Shown: positions 12,449 through 56,790 of the stretch, piece after piece
Layout of the letters: the number at the start of each line of letters is the position of its first letter
How positions within the stretch are numbered: the first letter of the stretch is position 1
Source: Rapana venosa
Lineage: Eukaryota; Mollusca; Gastropoda; Neogastropoda; Muricidae
DNA: 64,000 bases
Assembly: GCA_028751875.1 (NCBI GenBank)
Contig: CM054165.1
Coordinates: 25,831,097-25,895,096, forward strand
Direction of reading: 5' to 3'
Made by a program: the position numbers and the translations under genes
Notes under the pieces: generated by a model
What the model was told of the DNA's origin: nothing
Seen by the model: only the letters and a program-made list of their open reading frames with translations
The model's database searches: none

Positions 12449-12815
12449 AGTGCCTGGGCTTTATCACAGTTCTTGATTAAACCATTGATGCTGGGGGCAA
12501 CAGCAAAGTGAGAGGCTGTATGACCAGTGGCTTTCCCACTCATGGAATTCCACTTTACAGCTTAGTCTTTAGTGATCGACTATGACTCTCTGACTAGGAG
12601 GCTTGACTCGCACACTCCTTATGTGTTGCAGCCCTGGAGACTGGTTGGCCTTTGGAGAACATCTCCAACGCTGACTGTCCTTATGCCCACTTGGCCGAGA
12701 GAGTGGGGATGTACTGTGGGCAAGGCATCTCCATTATAATCAAATTTCTGCCCAGTTTCCAAAACAGCAGCTGCCTCCTCTGCTGTTTTGGAGGCCATCG
12801 TCGAGCACGACGGAC
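12449..12815 (+). repeat. Interspersed repeat G, copy 1
   Basis: About 370 bp present again in inverted orientation at 45618-45995. Shared blocks include GTCTTTAGTGATCGACTATG, GCCGAGAGAGTGGGGATGTA and the inverted pair AAACAGCAGCTGCCTCC with CTCTGCTGTTTTGGAGG. Apparently non-coding; class unknown. Confidence 0.7.
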
Positions 12816-13154
12816 AAACATACATATATACAATGTGTGGTTTTTGTTCCTTGGCTAGAGCTCAGAGGTTCACCAATGGTGAGATTTTGCGTATGCGACT
12901 GTTGGTTTTTTTCTCCTTCTTCTTTGTCCCACCATGAAGGCAGCTGCATTCTGACTTCAGGGAATGTTTTAAAATGTAATATGTAGGGATCGTCTTCAGC
13001 CCTGACAAGCTCTTAGCATACCTATCTGCACTCTCCAGTTAGAGAGGAGAGAACAACTGTCTGAAGTCGGGAATGTGGCTGCCTGCAAGGCAAAAGTACT
13101 TGGAAAAACATGCATCAAGTGTGCACACTTCTCGTGCGTTCTTGCGATTTGATT

Positions 13155-14645
13155 GATTTTGCATGCGTGCATACACACATACACATCAAATGCGCGCACA
13201 TGCACACTTGCATCAAATGCATACACACACACATCAAATGTACACATGCACACGCATCAAATGCGCACATACACACACACATCAAATGCGCACACATGCA
13301 TACTCACACCAAATGCGCACACATATGCACTCGCATCAAACAAATGTACACTCACACAAATTACACACTTGCGACCACAAAGACACAAATATGTACACTC
13401 ACAATCATACAACCACAAAGACACCCCACAAATTTTGTACACTCACAATCAACAACCACAAAGACACACAAACATGCACAATCACACAACCACAAATATG
13501 TACACTCACAATCACACAACCACAAAGACACACACAAATATTTTACACTCACAATCATACAACCACAAAGACACACACAAAAATGGACACTCACAATCAT
13601 ACAACCACAAAGACACACACAAATATGTACCTCACCATCATACAACCACAAAGACACACACAAACATGTACACTCACACAACCACAAAGAAAACAACACA
13701 AACATTACACTCACAATCATACAACCACAAAGACAAAACCAAATATATAAAACTCACAATCACACAACCACAAAGACACAAATATGTACACTCACAATCA
13801 CAAAAACCACAAAGACACACACAAATAAGTAACATCACAATCATACAACCACAAATATGTACACTCACAATCACACAACCCCAAAGACACACACAAACAT
13901 GTACACCACAATCACACAACCACAAAGACACAAATATGTACACTCACAATCATACAACCACAAAGACACACAAATATTACATCACAATTTAACAAACCAC
14001 AAAGACACACAATATGTACAATCACATCAAACAACCACAAAGACACACAAATATGTCCCCATCAATCATAAAACCCACAAAGACACAAAAAATATGCCCT
14101 CACAATATACAACCAAAAAACACAAGTAGTACACTCACACAACCACAAATATTCATCACAATCAAAAACCCACAAAAAACACAAAACACTCAAAATCATA
14201 CAACCAAAAAACCCACAAATTGTACCTCCAATCATACAACCACAAAGACGCACAATTATGTACACTCAAAATCATCACCACAAAGACACACACAAATATG
14301 TACCTCATAAAAACCCAAAAAAGGCCCCCAAAAACAAATATGACCCCAAACAACCACAAAGCGCACACAAATATGTCAAAATCATACAACCACAAAGACA
14401 CACACAAAAGTACACCCCCCAACACAAAGACACACACAAATAGTACACTCACCCCACAACAAAACACTCACAATCATACAACCACAAATAGTACCTCACA
14501 ATCATTAACCACAAACACCCCAAAAATATTACTCACAATCATACAACCAAAAAAGACCACAATTATTAATCACAATCATCAAACACACAAATATAACTTT
14601 CACAACCTTTCCCACAACATTAGCCCACACAATTATACACATTAA
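13155..14645. repeat. CA-rich minisatellite, unit about 42 bp
   Basis: At the left a CATCAAATGCGCACACA-type unit (13155-13350), then some 25-30 copies of an approximately 42-bp unit built from CAATCATACAACCACAAAG, ACACACACAAATATG and TACACTCA. Degenerates to the right into the homopolymer-rich block. Long open frames in it are repeat artefacts. Confidence 0.9.
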
Positions 14646-14649
14646 ACCC

Positions 14650-14880
14650 CAACCACAAACGTAAAATCCACACACGTAACCCCCAGAGTGTTAAGCGGGG
14701 GAACATTTAACAAAAACTTTCCCAAAAAAGTTTGGTTTTTTTTTTTAATTAAAAACCATCCCCGAAAAAAACCACCAAGGATCCAGTTTTACAGATTAAT
14801 TACAGCGGGAACAATAATTTAAAAAAACAACAAATTAATTCAAGGGGGAAAAAAATTTAATGGCTACCTTATAAAAGAAA

Positions 14881-14912
<32 letters not shown>

Positions 14913-15099
14913 TTTTTTTTTTTTTACAAAAACACCTAAACTATATCTTTTGGAATTTTTTTTTAAAAAAAAACACCCCCCCCCCCCCCCCCCCCACAAA
15001 AAAAAAACCCCAAAAAAAAAAGGTTAAAATTTTCCAGGTTGGATTTACCCCCAAAAACCCCTACAAAAAAAAAAACACAAAAAATAGGTTTTTCCCCCA

Positions 15100-15147
<48 letters not shown>

Positions 15148-15610
15148 TTCCCCCCCCCCCCAAAAAAAAAAAAAAAAAAAACCCCCCCCCCCCCCCCCCC
15201 CTTTTCAAAAAAAAAACTTTTTTGGAAGGGCAAAAAAATTAAATATTTAAAACTAAAAAAGAAAGTTAAATTAAAAATAGAGAAAAAAAAAACCCCTGAA
15301 ATTTTTAACCCAAAAGCAACCTGGGAAAAAACCCCCATTTTTGAGGAAAAAATGAAAGGAGAGACAGGGAAATTTTTTCCCAAAAATTGGAAAAAACCAA
15401 AAAAAACCCCCCCCCCCCCCCCCAACCCAAAAATAAGAAATAAAAAAAAAACGGGTCCTGGCCCCAAAAAAGGAGAGCCCCTTTTTTATACAAAATTTGG
15501 GGGAATTTTAAACCAAAAAATAAACTTTTTTAAAATGTTTTTAAAAAACGGTTGAAATTCTTATGAAAACAGGACACCCCCCCCCCCCCCCCCCCAACAA
15601 AATAAAACCC
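14650..15610. other. Homopolymer-rich block, probably unreliable sequence
   Basis: Almost entirely short runs of A, C and T, with very long runs (C at 15102-15147, A about 14888-14910, C about 14976-14995). It follows a long tandem array. The texture differs from all other parts of the window and is typical of poor consensus rather than biology. Confidence 0.6.
15102..15147. repeat. Poly-C run of 46
   Basis: Uninterrupted C run inside the homopolymer-rich block. Confidence 0.7.
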
Positions 15611-16261
15611 CAGAGTAAAGAAGTCTGTAGAAATGTACCTAGGCCTATAGAGATTCCACCACCAGTTCTGCACTCCAACAACAAAAAAACACAAATACAC
15701 CATAGTGTTAAAAAAACAACAAACAAAAAACAGCATTATCCCCCCCCCCCCAAAAAAAACCAATGCATGTGTAACAGTTACAGAAGAGAGAGACTTCGAG
15801 TCAGTATTAAACTTAAATCAATAAGATGATGATTATGATGTAATGATAATGGTGATGAGGATGAAAAGAAAAAACCCCTTAAGGAAAGGTTTTAGGTAAA
15901 CTATGTAAAGGATTCAACTCTTTGTTAGGGAAGGGGCATGACAAATTATTATAATGAGTGTGAAAACGGATGAAAGAAAGCAAAGTTAACATTACCACAC
16001 ATACACTAGAGCAAAAATTAAACCCAGACAGATGTAAATCATTCCTCCACACCTTCAGAACTGCACACACTAGAGCAACTATAAACCCAGGCGATTGTCC
16101 GCTGCAGCTGAATATCAATAGAACACAGGCAGCAGTTCACACTGGGGCAGTTTTGCTCCAGACAGTTGGCAAGATTAAACCAAAAAAAGACCCCCCCCCC
16201 CCCCCCCCCCCAACCTTTAATCAATAATGTTAAATAATAAAACAAAACAGGATAACACTGT

Positions 16262-16418
16262 CCCAAAGATAAGGGAGAGAACCCCTCTTTCCCAGTACAC
16301 ATGCACTGTGCATATTTGTATGCTACCATAACCCAGTAGTGGGTGATACGGAGGGAAGAGTTAGTAGATGGTTGGTTACCTTATAGCGGGTTACCCATAG
16401 GGAAAAGGTTAAGGGAAC
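16262..16418 (-). repeat. Interspersed repeat H, copy 2
   Basis: Inverted partner of 1335-1495, about 155 bp, 15 kb apart. Shows GGGTTACCC, GGTTGGTTACC and GGGAAAAGGTTAAGGG. Confidence 0.6.
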
Positions 16419-16539
16419 AGAATGTTAAATGGCTGGGGGAAAAAAGAAAATGCAACAAAAAAGGAGAAAGGAACAAGCAGAAAATATGAAGAAAGGGATA
16501 GTATCATGAAATTATTATTGATCACTAAATTCATTTATA

Positions 16540-16735
16540 TCATCTGCATGACAAATTAAAAGTTTAACTTTTCTGCACTAAACACAATCTACTCTATCAA
16601 CACCTAAATTTATTTATAGTCTCTGCATGATAAATTAAAAGTTTAAATTTTCTGCACGAAACACAATCTACTTTATCAACACCTAAATTTATTTATAGTC
16701 TCTGCATGATAAATTTTTTAAAAAGTTTTAACTTC
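16540..16735. repeat. Tandem repeat, unit about 75 bp, 2.5 copies
   Basis: Units with ATTTATAGTCTCTGCATGA, AAATTAAAAGTTTAA and AACACAATCTACT. It lies downstream of MCM7 and contains the candidate AATAAA signals. Confidence 0.75.
16609..16614 (-). promoter_or_regulatory. Candidate MCM7 polyadenylation signal (AATAAA)
   Basis: AATAAA on the minus strand about 715 nt downstream of the MCM7 stop. A second copy is at 16688-16693 in the neighbouring tandem repeat unit. I saw none in the first 110 nt after the stop. The motif is short and lies in AT-rich repeat DNA, so the true cleavage site is uncertain. Confidence 0.25.
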
Positions 16736-16769
16736 CTACATAAAGACAAAATATCCATTTTCTTAACAT

Positions 16770-17215
16770 AACACCAACACTCCTTACAGTTCATTTTTTC
16801 TTTTTTTACATAACACCAACCAACACTGTCCCTTACAGATCACTTTCTTACATAACACCAACACTGTCCTTACAGTTCACTTTCTTACATAACACCAACC
16901 AACACTGTCCCCTTACAGTTCATTTTCTTTACATAACACCAACACTCCTTACAGTTCTTTTTTTTTTTTGCCATAACACCAACCAACACTGTCCCCTTAC
17001 ACTTCATTTTCTTTACATAACACCAACACTCCTTACAGTTCATTTTCTTTTCTTTTTTTTACGCAACACCAACCAACACTGTCCTTACAGTTCATTTTCT
17101 TTTCCATAACACCAACCAACACTGTCCCCTTACAGTTCATTTTCTTTATATAACACCAACCAACACTGTCTCCCCTTACAGATCACTTTCTTACATAACA
17201 CGAACACTACCCCTC
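16770..17215. repeat. Minisatellite, unit about 35-45 bp, downstream of MCM7
   Basis: About 11 copies of ACATAACACCAACCAACACT followed by GTCCTTACAGTTCATTTTCT. Located in the likely MCM7 3'UTR, starting about 110 bp past the stop. The same unit continues on the other side of exon 17 at 17580-17660. Confidence 0.85.
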
Positions 17216-17328
17216 CAAGCAATCGTCAGCCACCCAACGTTTCATCCCCACCATAAAACCGACAACAGGAATCTTCAAACAGAACGTCCTGGCGTGTTCA
17301 GCACACAACACACACTGGGCCGAGTTCT

Positions 17329-51273
<33,945 letters not shown>

Positions 51274-51372
51274 TTTTGTTTGTCTAACAAATAAATTCCA
51301 GGCAAATCACACAAGAAGAATTTTGTGAAAAAGCCTCCACGCAGCGTCTTTCTGCTACACAACGCTGAAAAC

Positions 51373-51382
51373 GGCGGGAAAA
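51373..51382 (-). promoter_or_regulatory. E2F-type site upstream of MCM7
   Basis: GGCGGGAAAA on the plus strand reads TTTTCCCGCC on the MCM7 strand, a full match to the E2F consensus TTTSSCGC. It lies 100 bp upstream of the MCM7 ATG, a usual position in replication genes induced at G1/S. It is immediately followed by an E-box. Confidence 0.7.
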
Positions 51383-51439
51383 GGATGCACGTGACCTTAC
51401 GACATATCCGATAGAAACTGGATTTAGTTCTCTTCGTGG

Positions 51440-51484
51440 ATTGGTCAGCTTAAGTTTAGGGATTTTTCAGTTGCCAATCATTGG
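51440..51484. promoter_or_regulatory. CCAAT-box cluster (NF-Y type)
   Basis: Three pentamers in 45 bp: ATTGG at 51440, CCAAT at 51474 and ATTGG at 51480, in both orientations. Paired CCAAT boxes are common in TATA-less bidirectional and cell-cycle promoters. Binding is inferred from the motif only. Confidence 0.5.
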
Positions 51485-51758
51485 TGTGCTAAATGAGCAG
51501 CTGTGTTCTGCTTGCTGAATGCTGCGAGGTGTTTTGTGTTTTTTAAAACAAAGCTGAATTTAGCTGAGCGTCCACGTCGAATTATGTTCTGCTGTCATTT
51601 AGTCTGACTACTGTTGGCGAAGACTAAAATGTACAAACTATTATCTGTATTTTAGAGACAAGTATTTTTTTTTCCCCCCTTTGTGTTGCAGCCTACTGCG
51701 CATGGCAGTGTGATACAGGAACTTCCGACAAGTGCTGCCAGAAATAAGCAGAACAATC

Positions 51759-51761
51759 ATG
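51759..51761 (+). CDS. DCUN1D1: DCUN1D exon 1, coding part (ATG only)
   Basis: The start codon is followed at once by a GTAAGA donor, so the coding part of this exon is a single Met codon. Exon 2 then starts in phase 0 with HKLKGSQ, giving MHKLKGS, which matches the family N-terminus MNKLKSS or MHKLKSS. The 5'UTR part lies upstream, possibly from 51692. Confidence 0.85.
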
Positions 51762-54700
51762 GTAAGACTTGTCAGTTTCTCTTCAATGTATTCTGTAGTG
51801 TCTCTGTTTTAACTGTTGTGTGTGGTGTTTTTTAGTCATATAGAACCTCAATCATGTAATCTTTCATTCCAGCATAAGCTGAAGGGCTCTCAGAGGGACA
51901 AAGTCCGTCAGTTCATCGCCTTCACACAGACAGGGGAGAAAACTGCCATCAACTGTCTTGGTGCTCACGATTGGAAACTCGATGTTGCAGTTGACAACTA
52001 CTACCAAAATCCTGACAGATACAACAGTGAACCGCGTTTAACAGTGGACAGAAGAAAACTGGAGGCGTTATGGCAACGCTACCGAGGTAAGAATGATAAT
52101 CCAGATATTCCATGTAGATTTTGAACTTGTGATGTGAACATCATTGTATTTGTTGTGTATGACGTAGTTCCAGCTTTGTTAAAACACAAACTTACTCACA
52201 ATCTGGCAACAGTCCAAGGTTTTCGATTAAAGTAACAAGTAAACATATTTTTAGAGTGAAAACTTAAACGAATTACTTTGTTGTGTATTTCTCATTGACC
52301 TCTTGGTCTATCATAGTGTTAACTTTTATTGGGGTTTGACTTTGACATAGCCTATTTTGTAAATCTCAATGCTGAAAGTACAAGTTGAAAAAGTTACAAG
52401 GAAGAATTAGGGCTTCTGCTGTGATTATAACAGGGAAGACCAATCACAGTATGATTTTAAATGGACTGTGGAAACACTAACAGGAGAGACTCACTTGATC
52501 ATGGAAACACTTGCTTATTTATAAAATTATACACAAAATGACTCTCAAAAACTGGTTATAAATTATATAACATATATGATTTTGTCATGAACAGTTTAGT
52601 TATCATGTTATATGATATATCACATCGTGGGAATAAAAATTAGACTATCCAATGTATTCATTGATGGCTTCTGTGACATTAGTTGATAGTAATGCATGCG
52701 CGCACGCGCGCGCACACACACACACACACACGTGACACACAGAGTCACATTTGTATAGTACAATTCATACACCCACAATTGTAATTATATGACTCGGAGT
52801 GATAAACACTTATACTGTAATAACATTAAAAGTCGACGTCTTTCCTGTTGTTTTCGCCCTTATTCAGATTTTTTTCCTCTTTACATTTTGTTAATTTTAA
52901 TTCTTAATCAAATACAGAACTGAGAAAGGGGAGAAAGATCTGTTAATTGAAGAAAATACATCAAGGCTATGAAGAGGTACTTGTTACATAGCAAGAGTCG
53001 CATTCATTAATCTCAAAATCTTTTGTCTTTGCAAGATATAGCGCTCTGTAAGTTCCATTTATTATTATTATTATCTCAAAATCTGTGCAGAGTATGACAA
53101 ACACATTTCATTTTTGTATCCTTAAAAATGTACATCAGTTATTCCAGCATTATATTAGCGTGTTTGGGGTTGTTTTTTTACTACTACTGTCTTGGGAATT
53201 GTGTACCATATTCCAAATTCCAAGTACACAGCGCACAAATCTAGCATCACTCGGTCAAGGATTTAGGGCCAATGCTAAAATTAGCGTGCCTCCCTCTGTA
53301 GTGTGGTCAGTTGCTGCTATAAATAGCCCCAGCTGGGCCTGGCTTGGCTGGGATGGGATAGCGGCTGAGAGCCGCTGAATGTGGGGGAAACTGACAGAGC
53401 TCTGTGTGAGTACTTGTCTTTATTATCTTAGAGAAATTCAACTGTTTATGTACGTTGCTAGCAAATGATTACACGTCTAAAGGAAAGAATGAATCACGTA
53501 CATGTCATCAGAGAACTTGCAGCGTCATGAAGTACATCTTCCTTTTTTGTCATGTTTCTCCCAGGGGAGGTTTGACATTGATGAGCCTTCTCCATCTCTC
53601 TCTGTTTTGAGCTTCCTCCTTATTTATGCCCCTTTCTCTAAGATCATCTGCAAATACAAGCAGCCCAGGTTTTGCTAGGTCTTCCCTTTTTGCTTGCAAA
53701 TGATTACACGTCGAAAGGAAAGAATGAATCACGTACATGTCGTCAGAGAAATTGCAGCACCATGACATACATGTATATACTTCCACACATGTTTTTGCAA
53801 CAGTACAGGTATTCATGCAACACCCCATCCCCCTTCCCCTCCCCTTCCCATCCCGCTATATTACAATACACAGAGTGTTGAGTTTGACATATCTTCAAGA
53901 GCAGTGACATCAGAGTATTTTATCATGAGTATGGTATCAGATCCAGTACAGTCATTTGTATAAAAAGTGAAGAGGACAGGGGATAGAACTGTACCTTGTG
54001 GGGAACCAGTGGAAGTAGACATTTCAGAGGATATTGTGTTTTGCATTTATATGTTGTTGGATTGTTTTTTTTAAAGAAACATTGATTGAGCAGGTGACAA
54101 AGTTGGTAGAGGAGTGGAGTGCCCAGATTACTACTTGACATGGTGCATACTTTTATTCCATCATTTGACTTACAGTGGGGAATTAGAAAACAAAGGATCA
54201 ATATTTTAACATGATTTCTTTTAAGATTTTTTAAAAGGGAGTCAGCCATATTTAGTTATTTCTGAGTGAATTAGAAAACAAAGGATCAATATTTTAACAT
54301 GATTTCTTTCAAGATTTTTTTTAAAAGGAAGTCAGCCATATTTAGTTGTTTCAGAGTAAATCTTTTCAAACACTTAAACAAACACAAACTTACAGTTAAA
54401 CACACACACGCAAGGAGATATTTTCCCCTGGAGTTAACATCAGTGCTGACTCGACTCTCCCCCCCAAAGTCCTTCGGATGAGACTATAAATGAAGGTTCT
54501 GTGTGCGAATGCATGCAGAACATCTTGCGCTCGTGTTAAAACCTGTTCAGCTTTTTTGGAAGAGAAGGTCATTGTGTTCCGGTGGGAACAGATGACAAAA
54601 TTTACAAAACTGCATATATACACGGGGACTGGATGTAGAAAAGCACATGAGTGCTTATTCCATTATCCTCAAAATAGAAGAATAAAATAAAAATAAATAC

Positions 54701-56153
54701 ACACACACACGCACGCACGCACACACACACACACACACACACATACAAACACCAAAAAAACGAAGAAAGAAAAAATCTTGAACAGTAACATAATGTATGA
54801 GGAAGACAGGGAAATTTCATGTTTGTTTGTGTTTAAAATTATGTTGAGAGCTTTTGTTTATATGACTGTGGTTGGTGTAGGGTTGTTTTTTGTTGTTGTT
54901 TGTCTGATGATGTGTTTTTTTTGCTTTTTGTTGTTGTTGGTTGTTGTTTTTTGTTTGTTGGGTTGGGGGGGGGGTGAGGGGGGGTCTTTTTTGTATATAT
55001 TTCAATATTTGTGAGGTGGGTTTGTTTCGTTTTTCTGTTTTGTTTTTTGGCTTTTATTGTTTTCAGAAAAAAAAGTGACTTTTTCTTTGGGGGGGGGTGG
55101 GGGGTGGTTAAATGTTGTAGGCTCTCTACAACTTCCAAATACTCAGACAGAGAGTTGCCTGAATTCATGAGCGTTTTGTTGTCGTCGTTTGTTTGCGCGG
55201 CGACGCAGACCCCCACGAGGAGGACAAGATGACGGTGGACGGGGTGATGAAGTTCCTGGAGGACCTGCAGCTGAACCCGGAGTCCTTGACCGTTCTCATC
55301 CTGGCCTGGAGGTTCAAGGCCGCCACCCAGTGCGAATTCTCCAAGGAAGAGTTTGTCAATGGCATGATTGAAATGAGGTCAGCCGTTCTTTTCCTTTCTT
55401 TCTTTTTTAAAAAAAATGTTATGTATTTATTTTATTTTATGGAATAAGCACTTGCGTGCTGCTTTTTTTGTTGTTGTCATCCAGTTCCCTGTGTGTATGC
55501 AGTTGTGTAAATTTTGTCATCCGTTCCCACTGGCACACAATTTCTTATGTCCGTGTGTTGTGTAAAGTGCGCGTTTATTGTAAACCTAGGTATAGCGGTT
55601 TTTTCTCGGAAACTACCGTCTCGAATCAAATCAGATTTTGGTGGATTGTAAATATGAATATTTTTTTTAAGTGTTGTAATTTTTGAGTGGATTATAAATA
55701 TGAATTAAAAAAAAATGTTTTCTCATTACAGTCATATGTGCTATGATGGACAGATTGAAAACGAACAATGAGAAATTTTGTCATAGGAGAAAGCTGTTAT
55801 TTAGAGAGAGTGGGGGGGGGGGAACCCACACCAATTACATATGGTGAATACTATGAGTGTAGTAATTGTGTTTCATTTAAAAAAAAAAAAAAAGAGAGAG
55901 AGAGAGAAAGGGAAAATGATAGAGTTTCATGATATTGAAATAACAGTTTATGCCACTTCTCTCACTATTTCTTTTTTGTTTGGTTTTTTTTTGTTTGAAG
56001 GATGAAACGCTTCCACTACTACTATTACTCCTGCTGCTGTTTCTGCTTCAGCTGCTGCTAATTTTACTACTTCTACTATAACTACTTCTACTACTACTAC
56101 TACTTCTACTACAAGTTCTGCTACAACTCCTGCTGCTGCTGCTACTGCTGCTG

Positions 56154-56185
<32 letters not shown>

Positions 56186-56261
56186 GCTACTACTACTACA
56201 ACAACCTCTTCTACTACTACTACTACTACTGCTACTACTACTACTACTACTACTACTACTG

Positions 56262-56298
<37 letters not shown>

Positions 56299-56306
56299 AA
56301 CCTCTT

Positions 56307-56346
<40 letters not shown>

Positions 56347-56743
56347 TACAACTTCTACTACAACTTCTACTACCTCTACTACTACTACTACTACTTCTAC
56401 TTCTACTTCTACTACTACTACTTCTACTTCTACTTCTACTACAACTTCTACTACCACTACAACTACTACTACTTCTATTACTACTTGATCAATCATTTAC
56501 AACTTTGCTTTATAACCATCATGATTTTAAAGACTGAAGATAACATCAGTCTGATGATTGGTCTTTTTCACTTTATGATTAATAATAATAATAATAATAA
56601 TAATATATGGAATTTATATAGCGCTGAATCTTGTAAAAAACAAACAAATCGAAGCGCTTGCACTCAATCATTTACAGGCATGCAACTCTCCTTAAACATA
56701 ATGAGAAATCCATGCGCGCGCACTACGCACGCACACGCACGCA

Positions 56744-56790
<47 letters not shown>

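Larger units (their letters stand above)
51274..51758. promoter_or_regulatory. Bidirectional promoter between MCM7 and DCUN1D
   Basis: 485 bp separate the two divergent start codons. Seen here: an E2F-type site at 51373-51382, an E-box CACGTGAC at 51388-51395, ATTGG at 51440-51444, CCAAT at 51474-51478 and ATTGG at 51480-51484. There is no obvious TATA box and no interspersed repeat. A pyrimidine tract ending in an acceptor-like AG at 51690-51691 may start a DCUN1D 5'UTR exon. E2F control of MCM genes is established; shared use by the second gene is inference. Confidence 0.75.

Noticed and set aside
13110..13992. Overlapping open frames of 195-279 codons rich in His and Thr
   Set aside because: Translation of a CA-rich 42-bp minisatellite in several frames at once; no domain and no splice logic.
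51816..51872. Upstream in-frame Met of DCUN1D exon 2 at 51816
   Set aside because: It would read through the TTCCAG acceptor as coding; the spliced ATG at 51759 gives the conserved MHKLKGS start.
55948..56496. Open frame of 182 codons of Val and Glu
   Set aside because: Complement of the (CTA)n repeat in DCUN1D intron 3.
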